DNA of 64,000 bases from JACKAQ01 sp020634975 [NCBI: Calditrichia bacterium] (GTDB taxonomy: Bacteria; Calditrichota; Calditrichia; RBG-13-44-9), in NCBI GenBank assembly GCA_020634975.1, contig JACKAQ010000004.1:62001-126000 (forward strand), written 5' to 3'. Shown here piece after piece: positions 52,754 to 62,923 of this stretch; positions within the stretch are counted from its first letter, which is position 1; each line of letters starts with the position of its first letter. The translations under genes were made by a program, and so were the position numbers. Below the pieces are notes generated by a model that worked only from the letters and a program-made list of their open reading frames with translations, was not told the origin of the DNA and made no database searches.

Positions 52754-53938
52754 ATGACAAACAACGCATACATTGTGAGCAGCGTGCGAACTGCAGTCGG
52801 CAAAGCCAAACGCGGAACGCTGGCTGCCACCCGACCGGAAGAAATGGGCGCAGTTGCGGTTAACGGCGCCATCGAAAAAGTTAAGGGGTTGCAGCCGGAA
52901 ATGATCGACGATGTGCTGATCGGTTGCGCCATGCCGGAAGGTTCGCAAGGGCTGAATATGGGGCGACTGATCGCCCAAAAAGCCGGGCTGCCGGACGAAG
53001 TGCCCGCCGCAACCATCAACCGGTTTTGCAGCTCCGGGTTGCAAACGATTGTGATGGGTGCGCAGGCAATTATGGCCGGACACTCGAATGTTGTTGTGGC
53101 CGGCGGTGCAGAATCAATGAGCATGGTGCCGATGACCGGATATCATTTTTCCCCCGATCCCGAATTGCTGGCGAAAGACCCGGATGTCTACATTTCAATG
53201 GGAATAACCGCGGAAAACGTGGCACAGCGATTCAATATTTCCCGAGAAGATCAGGATCATTTCGCGCTGAAATCGCACCAAAAAGCGGCGGATGCGATTT
53301 CGTCCGGGCGTTTCCGGGATGAAATTGTGCCGATGCATGTGAAAGCTGCGATGTATCAAAATGGCAAAGTTGTCAAAATGGAAACCGAGTTCAACGTTGA
53401 CGAAGGTCCGCGGATGGATTCGACATACGAAGCGCTGGCGCGATTGCGTCCCGCATTCAAAATGAACGGAACGGTGACCGCCGGAAACGCATCGCAAATG
53501 TCCGATGGCGCTGCAGCATCGGTGGTGATGAGCGGTCAAATGGTTGAGGAATTGGGTTTGCAGCCGATGGCGAAACTGGTCGGTTACGCGGTCGCCGGTG
53601 TTGCGCCGGAAGTGATGGGCATCGGTCCGATCAAATCGATTCCGAAGGCGCTGAAGCAATCCGGTTTGTCGCTGAAAGATATTGGTTTAATTGAACTTAA
53701 CGAAGCTTTTGCATCGCAATCGCTGGCGATTATTCGCGAACTTGGCATCGATGAATCCATCGTAAATGTGAACGGCGGCGCGATTGCACTCGGGCATCCG
53801 CTTGGCTGCACCGGTGCAAAATTAACGGCATCGCTGCTGCACGAAATGCAGCGTCGCGGTGTTCGCTACGGTATCGTTACGATGTGCATCGGCGGCGGCA
53901 TGGGCGCAACCGGCATTTTCGAAAATCTGATGCATTAA
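52754..53938 (+). CDS. fadA: Acetyl-CoA acyltransferase (3-ketoacyl-CoA thiolase)
   Basis: The thiolase performs the final cleavage of 3-ketoacyl-CoA to acetyl-CoA and the shortened acyl-CoA. The 394-residue protein has the acyl-binding cysteine C92 in NRFCSSGLQ, the His of [18 protein letters not shown] and the second catalytic Cys in TMCIGGGMG. The covering loop with HQKAADA is normal. It lies 79 bp after fadN and 62 bp before fadE on the same strand, each with its own ribosome site (GGAG here). Length is typical for degradative thiolases. Confidence 0.95.
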   Translation: MTNNAYIVSSVRTAVGKAKRGTLAATRPEEMGAVAVNGAIEKVKGLQPEMIDDVLIGCAMPEGSQGLNMGRLIAQKAGLPDEVPAATINRFCSSGLQTIVMGAQAIMAGHSNVVVAGGAESMSMVPMTGYHFSPDPELLAKDPDVYISMGITAENVAQRFNISREDQDHFALKSHQKAADAISSGRFRDEIVPMHVKAAMYQNGKVVKMETEFNVDEGPRMDSTYEALARLRPAFKMNGTVTAGNASQMSDGAAASVVMSGQMVEELGLQPMAKLVGYAVAGVAPEVMGIGPIKSIPKALKQSGLSLKDIGLIELNEAFASQSLAIIRELGIDESIVNVNGGAIALGHPLGCTGAKLTASLLHEMQRRGVRYGIVTMCIGGGMGATGIFENLMH

Positions 53939-54000
53939 TCATAATTTTTAAATCTGAAATAGAATTTCGAATCAGTTTCATTTTTTAAAGGGGTCAAATT

Positions 54001-56466
54001 ATGGAAGCATTTTTAGGTTTTTTAACGCAATTCCCGGTTTGGGCGAGTGTGGTCGGTGCGGTGGTGCTGGTTACCTTGCTCGGATTTTTTGGCGTGTCGC
54101 TGTGGGGATGGATTGCGCTGGGCGCCGTGCTGCTGGCCGGATTTGCCGCACCCGTTTGGCTGTGGGCAATTCTGGGCGTTGTGGCGCTGTTGTTTGGCGT
54201 TCCGCCGATTCGCCGCGCCATTGTCACCAGTCCGTTGGTGAGTTTTTTGCGCGCCAATAATTTTTTACCGGTCATTTCGCAAACCGAACGCACCGCCATC
54301 GAAGCCGGAACGGTTTGGGTGGATGGCGAGTTGTTTTCCGGCAAACCGGATTTCAAACGGCTGATGAACGAGGCATATCCCGATTTAACGGATGAAGAAA
54401 AAGCATTTCTCGACGGACCTGTAGAAGAAGTTTGCAAAATGACCAACGATTGGGACGTTTACCAAACCCGCGATTTGTCGAAAGAAGTTTGGGATTATCT
54501 CAAAGAAAAACGTTTTTTCGGACTGATTATTCGCAAAAAATATGGCGGGCATGGGTTTTCCGCATCCGCAAACAGCGCGATTGTCAGCAAGGTTTGCACG
54601 CGCAGCGGCCCGTTGGGCACAACCATCATGGTGCCGAATTCTTTGGGGCCTGCGGAATTATTGCAGCATTATGGCACAAAAGAGCAGAAAGAATATTATT
54701 TGCCGCGATTGGCGCGCGGGGAAGAAATGCCCTGTTTCGCGCTGACCGAACCGAACGCGGGATCGGATGCCGGCGCTATCTCATCGAATGGCGTGGTTTT
54801 TCGCGGTTCCGACGGTGAGTTGTATCTGCGCCTGAACTGGAAAAAACGATACATCACACTGGCGGCGATTTCCACGGTTTTGGGTTTGGCGTTTAAACTG
54901 CGCGATCCGGAAAATCTGCTCGGCAAAGGGGAAGATTTAGGCATCACCTGCGCACTCATTCCCACAAAAACCGAAGGTGTTGTGCTCGGTCGTCGACACG
55001 ATCCGTTATACAACCCGTTCTGGAATTGCCCGACAGAAGGTCACGATGTGGTGGTGCCGATCGATTCGATTATCGGCGGGCCGGAACAAGCCGGAAACGG
55101 TTGGCGGATGCTGATGGAATCGCTGGCGGTCGGTCGCGGAATTTCGCTACCGGCATCGGCGGTTGGCGGCACCAAATACGCCGCTCGCGTTGCGGGCGCA
55201 TATTCGCGGGTTCGCCAGCAATTTGGTTTGAACATCGGTAAATTTGAGGGCATCGAAGAACCGTTGGCGAGAATCGGCGGTTGGGCGTATCTGCTGGAAG
55301 CATCGCGCCGTTACACTTGCGGCGGTTTGGACAGCGGCGCAAAACCGGCAGTCATTACGGCGATAGCAAAATACAACACGACAGAATTGCTCCGCAAAGC
55401 CATCAACGATGGCATGGATATCCTCGGCGGTGCAGCTATTTCACGCGGACCGCGTAATTTGCTGGCACACGGTTATTTTTCAATCCCGATCAACATTACT
55501 GTGGAGGGCGCAAATATTCTGACCCGGACGCTGATGATCTTCGGTCAGGGCGCCATTCGCTGCCATCCGTACGCATACAAAGAAATTTCTGCATTGATGG
55601 AAGGCGACGTAAAAGCATTCGACAACGCATTCTGGAAACACATCGGTCACGTGGTGCGCAACATGTTCCGCGCGATGGTGCTCAGCCTTTCCCGTGGCGC
55701 ATTTGCCAGTGTTCCGGTGAGCGGTCCCGGTAAAAAATATGCCAAAAAATTAGCCTGGGCTTCCGCATCTTTCGCATTTTTGGCAGATACGGCAATGGGT
55801 ATGTATGGCGGCGATCTGAAACGGAAAGAAAAAATCACCGGTCGTCTGGCGGATATTTTTTCGTGGTTGTATTTGTTGACCGCAACACTGCGCCGTTTTG
55901 AAGCCGAAGGCCGCCGCAAAGAGGATATTCCGCTGCTGGATTGGAGCATGGCTTACGGTTTATCGCTCATGCAAAATGCATTTGCAGAAGTTTATCAAAA
56001 TATGGGATTCCCGTTTGCCGGTCCGGTTGCGCTGTGGTCGCGAATGAACGTGCTCAGCAAAGCACCCAGCGATTACACCGGTCACAAAGTTGCGCAAATT
56101 CTGCAATCTCCCGGCGAACAACGGGATCGATTGACGAATGGCGTTTTTGTGCCGGATGATGTTCAACAAGCGCTCGGTCGTTTGGAAAACGCTTTCCGTT
56201 TAGCGGTTGACAGCGAACCGATTCTCAAAAAAATCTATGCTGCAATCAAATCTAAAAAATTGCAGAAAGACCGCCCGGATAAACTGGTGATGAAAGCGGT
56301 GGAAGCCGGTATCATCACTTCAGCCGAAGCCGATATTCTGGCAAAAGCTCACGCTGCCCGCGAAGATGCCATTCAGGTCGATTCGTTTACGCAGGAAGAA
56401 TATCTGGAAACAGCTAAATCGAATCCTGTTCAAAAAACGGTCAGCCGTGAAGTTATTTTGAATTAA
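54001..56466 (+). CDS. fadE: Acyl-CoA dehydrogenase, FadE type
   Basis: FadE is a flavoprotein that catalyses the first, oxidative step of beta-oxidation. The 821-residue protein is the long proteobacterial type (E. coli FadE has 814). It has an N-terminal membrane-associated hydrophobic region (about 10-75, FPVWASVVGAVVLVTLLGFFGV and further), then the dehydrogenase: FALTEPNAGSDAGAI (flavin/substrate), AVGRGISLPA, and EGANILTR followed by FGQGAIRCHPY, as in E. coli FadE. The C-terminal extension of about 200 residues is also FadE-like. AGGGG precedes the ATG. It is the last gene of the fad operon, followed by a terminator. Confidence 0.95.
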   Translation: MEAFLGFLTQFPVWASVVGAVVLVTLLGFFGVSLWGWIALGAVLLAGFAAPVWLWAILGVVALLFGVPPIRRAIVTSPLVSFLRANNFLPVISQTERTAIEAGTVWVDGELFSGKPDFKRLMNEAYPDLTDEEKAFLDGPVEEVCKMTNDWDVYQTRDLSKEVWDYLKEKRFFGLIIRKKYGGHGFSASANSAIVSKVCTRSGPLGTTIMVPNSLGPAELLQHYGTKEQKEYYLPRLARGEEMPCFALTEPNAGSDAGAISSNGVVFRGSDGELYLRLNWKKRYITLAAISTVLGLAFKLRDPENLLGKGEDLGITCALIPTKTEGVVLGRRHDPLYNPFWNCPTEGHDVVVPIDSIIGGPEQAGNGWRMLMESLAVGRGISLPASAVGGTKYAARVAGAYSRVRQQFGLNIGKFEGIEEPLARIGGWAYLLEASRRYTCGGLDSGAKPAVITAIAKYNTTELLRKAINDGMDILGGAAISRGPRNLLAHGYFSIPINITVEGANILTRTLMIFGQGAIRCHPYAYKEISALMEGDVKAFDNAFWKHIGHVVRNMFRAMVLSLSRGAFASVPVSGPGKKYAKKLAWASASFAFLADTAMGMYGGDLKRKEKITGRLADIFSWLYLLTATLRRFEAEGRRKEDIPLLDWSMAYGLSLMQNAFAEVYQNMGFPFAGPVALWSRMNVLSKAPSDYTGHKVAQILQSPGEQRDRLTNGVFVPDDVQQALGRLENAFRLAVDSEPILKKIYAAIKSKKLQKDRPDKLVMKAVEAGIITSAEADILAKAHAAREDAIQVDSFTQEEYLETAKSNPVQKTVSREVILN

Positions 56467-56490
56467 CCTGAGTCATTACAGCAACTCAAC

Positions 56491-56527
56491 AAAAAGCCGC
56501 AGGGGTTTTGGAACCTGCGGCTTTTTT
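56491..56527 (+). terminator. Terminator of the fad operon
   Basis: GCCGCAGG (56496-56503) pairs with CCTGCGGC (56514-56521), flanked by A5 before and a TTTTTTG run after. It begins about 25 bp after the fadE stop. Confidence 0.9.
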
Positions 56528-56751
56528 GTTGTGATGCCGATTTAGTTTGTTTGATATCATCTATTAAAATGATATGTATCATGAAAATAGCTGCGCAGGA
56601 ACGATTTTATTTGACAAATTCGCTAAATGATGGTAAAATATCGAGTTTGATACAGATTTTGGTCCAAATTTGCAAAGTTAGACAAGCCTGTTGAATTTTG
56701 AATTCATTTTATTGGTTGTGCTTAACTATACTACTTAACGTGGAGGATTAC

Positions 56752-59577
56752 ATGAAAAAAGGGTTAATAGTGCTTTTCTGTTGGCTGCTTGTCTTCGGAC
56801 TTTCGGCATCGGCACAAAACGGGTCGATTGCCGGAACTGTCATGGATGCGGAATCCGGGGAAACGTTGCCGGGTGTAAATATCATTGTGGTCGGCAGCAC
56901 GATGGGCGCTGCCAGTAACATTGATGGCAATTATGAAGTACGCAACGTTCCGGCAGGTAATTACCGGGTTTCTGCCGATTTTATCGGATATCAATCCGAT
57001 ACGCTGAGTGTTACTGTTGTTGCTGGGCAAACCGCCCGTTTGAATTTTTCTCTGGCAACCGCCGCTGTAGAACTTGGCAATGTTGTTGTGGTTAGTGCAT
57101 CCCGCCGTGCGGAAAAATCGCTGGAAGCACCGGCTTCCATTTCTGTGATTAATGAAGCAGAAATTCGCGGCGAAATTGCACCCACATCCGTTGCGATTTT
57201 GCGAAATACAACAGGCGTTGATATGGCTCAAACCGGCGTTGACCGTCAGGAAGTTGTTCTCCGCGGATTCAACAACGCATTTTCCGGTGCGGCTTTCATT
57301 CTTACCGATTTCCGTCAGGCAGCTGTCCCGTCGTTGGGCGTCAATATTCACTCCATTATGCCAAATATGACGGTCGATATCGATAAAGTGGAAATCGTGC
57401 GCGGTCCCGGTTCGGCGCTGTATGGCCCGGGTGTGGATGCCGGCGTTATCCATTATATCACCAAAGATCCGTTCCAGTATCCCGGAACATCCATTTCCGT
57501 CGGTGGCGGCGAGCGCAATTTGGCGTTTACCCAATTCCGTACCGCCGGTGTCAGCCAGGCGAACGGCAAGCTGGCATACAAATTTTCCGGTCAATATTCC
57601 CGCGCGGATGACTGGGAACTTGATCCCAACAATCCTGTCGATGCAATCCAATTGGATGGCAATGCTCGTCCGCGGGATTATGATTATCAAAAAATTAACC
57701 TGAACGCATTGTTGAAATATCGCTTTAACAACGAAGTTTCCTTCACATTGAACGGCGGTTATGCCGCTTTGGATGGAACCGTGCAAACCGGTATCGGCAC
57801 CGTTCGTGCTGAAGATTTCGGTTATTCCTATCTGCAAGGTCGCCTGCAGGCCGGCAGATTGTTTGCCCAGGTTTACAAAAATTTCAACAACGCCGGAAAA
57901 TCATTTGTGTATGACAACGGTTTGGCTGTGGTTGATAACAGCACCCAGTTGAACGTACAGGCACAATATGATTTTGACATGTTGAATGATAATATGAACG
58001 TCATCGTCGGTGTGGATATGGACCAAACGACACCGGAAACCGAAGGCACTATTAACGGCCGCAACGAAGGCAGCGATGAAGTGACAGAACTTGGCGCATA
58101 TGCGCAATCGCTGTTTAAGTTGGGCTCCAAACTGGACTTAACCCTTGCTGCTCGCGGCGATTATAACAACATTTTCGAAAAGTGGGAATTCTCCCCGCGT
58201 GCTGCGCTGGTTTTCAAATTAAACAATACCAATTCGTTACGTGCAACTTACAACCGTGCGGTTACCTTGCCGGGTAACAACTCACTGAATCTTGATATTG
58301 TTGCCGGAACCGCAGGTGGCGGTTTAATCACCGTTCGTGGTCGCGGTGCCCGCGATGGCTACACCTGGCAGCGCAATTCCGCATACGGCACATTCGCCAA
58401 TTCCGATCTGGTTGCCCGCAGCCTGAACCCGGCAACTTTGGGTGCTGCACAGCCGGTTGGGTTACCGTTAGACGCTGTTTACAGCACTGTCTATAACGGT
58501 TTGGCTGCCATTCCGTTACAAACACTCCAGCAATTGCTTGTTGCAAACGGATTCCCCTCATTACCGTTGCAAAGCCTTGGCGCGTTGGTTGCCTTGCTCA
58601 GCCCGCAGGCTACGCCGGTTAACGGTTTCTCGAATGGCGTGTTAGGAATTGTAAATCCGACAACCGGTGAATTTTCGATTGTTCAAGATGTAGATGACGT
58701 AAAACCGTTGGATAACACCGAAACCCAATCCTTCGAATTCGGTTACAAAGGCATTTTTGGCAACAAGCTGTTGTTTGCCGCAGATGCATATTATACCAAA
58801 AAGAAAAACTTCATCGGCCCGTTGCTGGTTGAAACACCGATGGTTTTGGTACCAACATTGTCTGCTGATTTGGTTGCGGCAATGGCAACAGGAATCTCCA
58901 ACAATGCTGTGTTAGCTGGAACATTGGCACAATTAGGCCTCACACCAGCCCAAGTTGCCGGGTTGCTGGGCGGACTTGCCGCCGGCAGCTTGCCATCAGC
59001 AGAAACACCGGTAGCGATTGTCGTCCCGGCTGAAAATGATCTGGGTGTTGGTCAAGTGCCCGAATTGATGCTCACCTACCGCAACTTTGGTCAGGTTGAA
59101 TATTGGGGCGTGGACGTTACGATGCAGTATCTTTTCAACGAAAAACTGAGCTTTTTCGGAAACGTTTCAGTAGTTAGCGACAACTTCTTTAATAATGAAG
59201 ATTTGGATGAAGCCAATGCAGATTTGGCGCTGGCTTTAAACGCACCGAAACTGAAGGGAAAAGGCGGTTTCAGCTATCAGGTTCCCAAAAGCATCAGCTT
59301 TGGCGCATCCGGCAGATATGTTGAAGGCTTCCCGGTTGCCTCCGGCCCATATGTTGGCGGACGCCCGGCACCGTTTACGGACGACCCGACAACCGCTCCC
59401 GGCGTGGAAGATTACTTCCTGCTGGATGTAAATGTGGGTTACGATCTTCACAATGTGATGCATGGTTTGCGCGCAGACCTGAACATTTACAACGCATTGG
59501 ATAACCTCCATCGCGAGTTTGTCGGTGCACCGGAAATTGGTCGCATGGCAATGGTTCGTTTGGGCTATACTTTCTAA
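56752..59577 (+). CDS. TonB-dependent outer-membrane receptor with carboxypeptidase-regulatory N-terminus
   Basis: The 941-residue protein has a signal peptide (about 1-20, ending SASAQ). A CarboxypepD-regulatory-like domain follows (about 22-105, GSIAGTVMDAESGETLPGVNI, FIGYQSDT), then a TonB plug (about 125-240, VVVSASRRAEKSLEAPASISV, VEIVRGPGSALYGPGVDAGVIHYI in outline) and a large beta-barrel with a C-terminal aromatic residue (VRLGYTF). The plug-to-barrel layout is the Bacteroidetes-like one. It imports a ligand that cannot be told from sequence; no SusD-like partner is present. GGAGG precedes the ATG at 56752, against a poor GTG/TTG frame further up. A terminator follows. Confidence 0.92.
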   Translation: MKKGLIVLFCWLLVFGLSASAQNGSIAGTVMDAESGETLPGVNIIVVGSTMGAASNIDGNYEVRNVPAGNYRVSADFIGYQSDTLSVTVVAGQTARLNFSLATAAVELGNVVVVSASRRAEKSLEAPASISVINEAEIRGEIAPTSVAILRNTTGVDMAQTGVDRQEVVLRGFNNAFSGAAFILTDFRQAAVPSLGVNIHSIMPNMTVDIDKVEIVRGPGSALYGPGVDAGVIHYITKDPFQYPGTSISVGGGERNLAFTQFRTAGVSQANGKLAYKFSGQYSRADDWELDPNNPVDAIQLDGNARPRDYDYQKINLNALLKYRFNNEVSFTLNGGYAALDGTVQTGIGTVRAEDFGYSYLQGRLQAGRLFAQVYKNFNNAGKSFVYDNGLAVVDNSTQLNVQAQYDFDMLNDNMNVIVGVDMDQTTPETEGTINGRNEGSDEVTELGAYAQSLFKLGSKLDLTLAARGDYNNIFEKWEFSPRAALVFKLNNTNSLRATYNRAVTLPGNNSLNLDIVAGTAGGGLITVRGRGARDGYTWQRNSAYGTFANSDLVARSLNPATLGAAQPVGLPLDAVYSTVYNGLAAIPLQTLQQLLVANGFPSLPLQSLGALVALLSPQATPVNGFSNGVLGIVNPTTGEFSIVQDVDDVKPLDNTETQSFEFGYKGIFGNKLLFAADAYYTKKKNFIGPLLVETPMVLVPTLSADLVAAMATGISNNAVLAGTLAQLGLTPAQVAGLLGGLAAGSLPSAETPVAIVVPAENDLGVGQVPELMLTYRNFGQVEYWGVDVTMQYLFNEKLSFFGNVSVVSDNFFNNEDLDEANADLALALNAPKLKGKGGFSYQVPKSISFGASGRYVEGFPVASGPYVGGRPAPFTDDPTTAPGVEDYFLLDVNVGYDLHNVMHGLRADLNIYNALDNLHREFVGAPEIGRMAMVRLGYTF

Positions 59578-59602
59578 AAATTAGCAATCCATTTTATTGC
59601 GA

Positions 59603-59635
59603 AAAATCCCGGTATTTCTGCCGGGATTTTTTTTT
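59603..59635 (+). terminator. Terminator of the TonB receptor gene
   Basis: AAAATCCCGG (59603-59612) pairs with CCGGGATTTT (59621-59630), an 8-base loop between, with a T-run of nine in total after the G/C core. It begins 26 bp after the stop. Confidence 0.9.
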
Positions 59636-59732
59636 ATCCAATCCAAATTAGCCTCCCGAAAATCTTCTTTTTTTGCTGTAATGATGTTCCACAAATGTTA
59701 ATTTCAGATAGTATTTAACACACATTTATGGG

Positions 59733-59750
59733 GCGAAAATTAATTTTCGC
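59733..59750. promoter_or_regulatory. 18-bp palindrome before the acyl-reductase gene
   Basis: GCGAAAATTAATTTTCGC is a perfect palindrome ending at the edge of the GAGGGG ribosome site (59751-59756). It may be an operator or a hairpin that hides the ribosome site. It differs from the TetR operator. Confidence 0.5.
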
Positions 59751-59759
59751 GAGGGGAAA

Positions 59760-61961
59760 ATGATGAAAAAAGTGTTGTGCCTGCATTGGGAGAGCACCGA
59801 ATCCACAGAAACAGTAACATTCCTGAACAAAAATATTCAATTTATTCGCAAAGGTTGCCGGCAAGCGGTTCACCGCGCCCGGGAAATAATCGCGGAATAT
59901 GACGGGCAGGTGGATGCCATCGCGTTGGAGAATATTCCCATCTGGCTGGAGCTTGGCAAAAATCGCGAAGCACACGATGTTGGTGAGGCGCTGGCAGGCA
60001 TTGCCAAAAAAACACCGGTAACCGACGGCGCAACCATTCGTGGCGGATTGGAAAAATGGGGCATCATTTTAGCTGATCGGGCGCAACCGGGCATTTTCAG
60101 CAGGAAACGGGTGTTGCTCACGCCCGGGCTGAACCACAGCGGAATGGCGATTGGTTTGGAGCGGCGCGGATGCAAATTGCGTTACGCCGATCCGCTGGTG
60201 TATTTCGGATTGCCGGATTTTCCCGGCGTCGGCAGCCGGCTTTCGCTGGAAACGGCAGCTGCGCCAACGTTGGAGCGGCTCAAAAATATGCCCTATCAAC
60301 GGCTGAATTTCGAGAGCATCGGGCAAAAACGGCTCGATCACGATGACCTGTTTGCCAAATATGATATCATCGCCGGCGATGTGTCGATCATCCGGAAATG
60401 CGCTCCCAAATTATTGAAGCGAAAAATCATTCTGGTCAATTATGCGACAGAGGCGGATATCGAAGATCTGCGCCGCCGCGATGTAGCGATTGTGGTTACG
60501 CTGATGCCATCTCCGGACGGTCCCGGTGCGCTGGGACGTTGGCCGGCTGCCGTTATCGAGGCATCGTTAATGGCTGTCCAAGCTGATGGAAAACAACAGT
60601 TTAGCGAAGATGTTTATCTGGATTTACTCTCAAATTTACGCTGGGTGCCGCACATTCGTTATTTGCAGCCGGGCGAAGCAAATGTCAACCGGTTTGCGTT
60701 TGTGATTCACCCGTTGAATATTTCGTTTATCCACAAACACCCGAGTTATCGCTGGACGAGCAACTTGCCGGACGGTTTGGTCGAAACCATTTCTGCATAC
60801 ATGCCGCCCCGCTATCTTTCCCGGATCACCGGTGGAAAATCGCCGACAACCGGGCAGCAAATTGAGGGACATCTCATTTCGTTGGGCGCAACGCCCCGCC
60901 AAATGATGAAACGCGGCGAACGGTTTACCTATGACCGGTTAAACCAGGCTGCCAAAATTGCCGAGCGGCTCGGTGCCCGGATTATGGGTTTGGGCGCATT
61001 TACCAGCGTGGTTGGCGATGCGGGCATCACCGTTGCGCACGAAGCGGATATCGCCATCACCAGCGGTAACAGCCTGACGGTTGCGGCAACGCTGGAAGCT
61101 GCCAAACAGGCCGTTGTGCAAATGGGCACCTCCGATTTAACACGCGGAAAAGTGATGATTATCGGCGCAACCGGTTCCATCGGATCGGTTTGTTCGCGGC
61201 TGTTGGCGCAGGCGATTTTGGATGTCGTGCTGGTTTCCATCGAGCCGGAACGGTTGATCGATCTCAAACAAACCATCCTCAAAGAAACGCCAAAAGCCAA
61301 AGTAACCATCGCAACCCGGGCGGATGAATTGCTCGGCGATTGCGATTTGGTGGTCACAACCACCTCCGCATTCGGGCAACGGGTGATCGACATCAGCAAA
61401 TGCAAACCCGGCGCGGTAATTTGCGACGTGGCGCGTCCGCCCGATATCAACGAGCGCGAAGCGGCGCTGCGTCCGGATGTGCTGGTTATCGAAAGTGGGG
61501 AAGTGCTCATTCCCGGCGATATCGATTTTGGTTACGACATCGGGTTGCCGCCGGGAACCGCGTACGCATGCCTCGCAGAAACCGCGTTGCTGGCGATGGA
61601 AGGGCGTTTTGAAGATTACACGCTGGGCAGAAATATCACCACGGAACGGGTGAAAGAAATTTATCACCTGTTCAAAAAACACCAGTTTCAACTGGCGGAT
61701 TTGCGCTCATTCGGAAAAGTAATAACACCAGCGGATTTTGCCGCAAAACGGGCGCTGGCTGCCAAATTTCACGAAAATCAGGAAAAATTCCGTAAATTTC
61801 AACGGGAAGCGGGTGAAAAACTGGCGCGAATTCCGGTGATGGCTAAAGGCGTGCAATCGTCCAAAGGAAACGGCATCGCCAAAACCGTCGGCGCTGCGCT
61901 GGCAATCGGAACGGCAGCGTATTTGTTGGGCAAGCGGAAAGGCAAAAAAGGCGCAAAATAA
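59760..61961 (+). CDS. Acyl-ACP reductase-like (AAR-type) fusion protein
   Basis: The C-terminal part (about 313-650) follows the order of cyanobacterial long-chain acyl-ACP reductase: [46 protein letters not shown], the nucleotide loop GATGSIGS (469-476), and [27 protein letters not shown]604 aligns with the AAR catalytic cysteine (FACFAEAMLLEFEG context), so fatty-aldehyde formation through a thioester is plausible. Residues 1-312 are an extra region of unknown fold ([21 protein letters not shown]). A hydrophobic C-terminal segment (709-724) could touch the membrane. Cyanobacterial AAR has about 340 residues, so this is over twice as long. It converges on ALDH and SDR genes. The AAR relation is a pattern judgement from motifs; no deformylating oxygenase is near. 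Confidence 0.68.
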   Translation: MMKKVLCLHWESTESTETVTFLNKNIQFIRKGCRQAVHRAREIIAEYDGQVDAIALENIPIWLELGKNREAHDVGEALAGIAKKTPVTDGATIRGGLEKWGIILADRAQPGIFSRKRVLLTPGLNHSGMAIGLERRGCKLRYADPLVYFGLPDFPGVGSRLSLETAAAPTLERLKNMPYQRLNFESIGQKRLDHDDLFAKYDIIAGDVSIIRKCAPKLLKRKIILVNYATEADIEDLRRRDVAIVVTLMPSPDGPGALGRWPAAVIEASLMAVQADGKQQFSEDVYLDLLSNLRWVPHIRYLQPGEANVNRFAFVIHPLNISFIHKHPSYRWTSNLPDGLVETISAYMPPRYLSRITGGKSPTTGQQIEGHLISLGATPRQMMKRGERFTYDRLNQAAKIAERLGARIMGLGAFTSVVGDAGITVAHEADIAITSGNSLTVAATLEAAKQAVVQMGTSDLTRGKVMIIGATGSIGSVCSRLLAQAILDVVLVSIEPERLIDLKQTILKETPKAKVTIATRADELLGDCDLVVTTTSAFGQRVIDISKCKPGAVICDVARPPDINEREAALRPDVLVIESGEVLIPGDIDFGYDIGLPPGTAYACLAETALLAMEGRFEDYTLGRNITTERVKEIYHLFKKHQFQLADLRSFGKVITPADFAAKRALAAKFHENQEKFRKFQREAGEKLARIPVMAKGVQSSKGNGIAKTVGAALAIGTAAYLLGKRKGKKGAK

Positions 61962-61983
61962 AGCCGCATTTATATGTCAGGAC

Positions 61984-61997
61984 ACGGTCGCGACCGT
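61984..61997. repeat. 14-bp palindrome after the acyl-reductase gene
   Basis: ACGGTCGCGACCGT is a perfect palindrome 23 bp after the stop codon, before the bidirectional terminator. Possibly part of the 3' end structure or a dispersed repeat; no function shown. Confidence 0.4.
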
Positions 61998-62022
61998 TCC
62001 GAAATAGAAAATTAGTTCTGCT

Positions 62023-62060
62023 CAAAAAAAAGGCACCGTTTTTCAAAAAGGTGCCTTTTG
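62023..62060. terminator. Bidirectional terminator between convergent genes
   Basis: AAAAGGCACC (62028-62037) pairs with GGTGCCTTTT (62050-62059). On the plus strand TTTTG follows; on the minus strand an eight-base T-run follows, so both the acyl-reductase and the SDR/ALDH transcripts could end here. Confidence 0.85.
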
Positions 62061-62063
62061 TAA

Positions 62064-62879
62064 TTAATGTCCGGTTCGTCCGGTAAATTCGTCCATCGTT
62101 TTGTTGATGCCGAAAAAGCTGATCACCGCATCAAAAACGCTCAGCGGCAACACCCGAACCATGTATGCAGACATGACAAATCGCGGCATCACCAATCGCC
62201 GCCGGTTGCCGCGAATGGCACCGATAATCCGTTTGGCAGCATATTCCGGTTTGAGGATCGGCAGAATCCACGGAAAGCGCGTTTTTACGCCCGCGAACAT
62301 GCCCGTGTCGATGTAAAACGGGCAAATAACGGTCGTCCGTACCGGCGATTTCAGCCGTTTCAATTCCAGCCGCAACGATTCGTCAAATCCGATCGCGGCA
62401 AATTTGCTGCTGCAATAGTCCACCATTTTGGATGTGCCGACAATCCCGCCGGCGGATGCAATGGTCACGATATGCCCGCTTTTCCGGCGCATCATTTCCG
62501 GCAAAAATGCCCGGCTCGTCCAAAAAAGCGCCAAAGTGTTCACCTGAAAGGTGCGCTCAATTTCTTCATCGGAAATTTCGGTGAGTACTTTTCCGGACAC
62601 AATACCGGCGTTGTTGATCAAAATATCCACCGGGCCGCATTCGCTGAGCACCCGTTTTCCGGTTTCGGCAATGGCTGCGCGATCCGTCAAATTGCAGACA
62701 TACGTGGTTACTTTCGCGCCGGTGTTGCGCAATTCTGCGGCAGTTTGATCCAACCCTTTGGCGTTCACATCCCACAAAATAAGGTTCGCACCTAACGCCG
62801 CCGATTTTTGGGCCATCAGTTTTCCGATGCCGCTGGCTGCGCCGGTGATCAGCACGTTCCGTTGGTTAAAATCAGACAT
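62064..62879 (-). CDS. SDR16C-type (RDH10-like) short-chain dehydrogenase
   Basis: The 271-residue SDR has TGAASGIG (12-19), NNAG (89-92), Ser142, Y155-x3-K159 and a C-terminal part typical of the animal SDR16C group (RDH10, DHRS3, HSD17B11): ICPFYIDTGMFAGV, followed by LPILKPEYAAKRII and FGINKTMDEFTGR. In that group it oxidises or reduces retinoids, sterols or long-chain alcohols. WDVNAKGLD after the second strand suggests NAD(H). Bacterial relatives, and the neighbours here, suggest fatty aldehyde/alcohol interconversion; this is inferred. It follows the ALDH gene by 44 bp in one operon, with GGAG before the ATG. Confidence 0.82.
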   Translation of the reverse strand: MSDFNQRNVLITGAASGIGKLMAQKSAALGANLILWDVNAKGLDQTAAELRNTGAKVTTYVCNLTDRAAIAETGKRVLSECGPVDILINNAGIVSGKVLTEISDEEIERTFQVNTLALFWTSRAFLPEMMRRKSGHIVTIASAGGIVGTSKMVDYCSSKFAAIGFDESLRLELKRLKSPVRTTVICPFYIDTGMFAGVKTRFPWILPILKPEYAAKRIIGAIRGNRRRLVMPRFVMSAYMVRVLPLSVFDAVISFFGINKTMDEFTGRTGH

Positions 62880-62923
62880 TTCACCCGCTCCGTTTCATTT
62901 TTAAATAATTGTATATAATAAGG

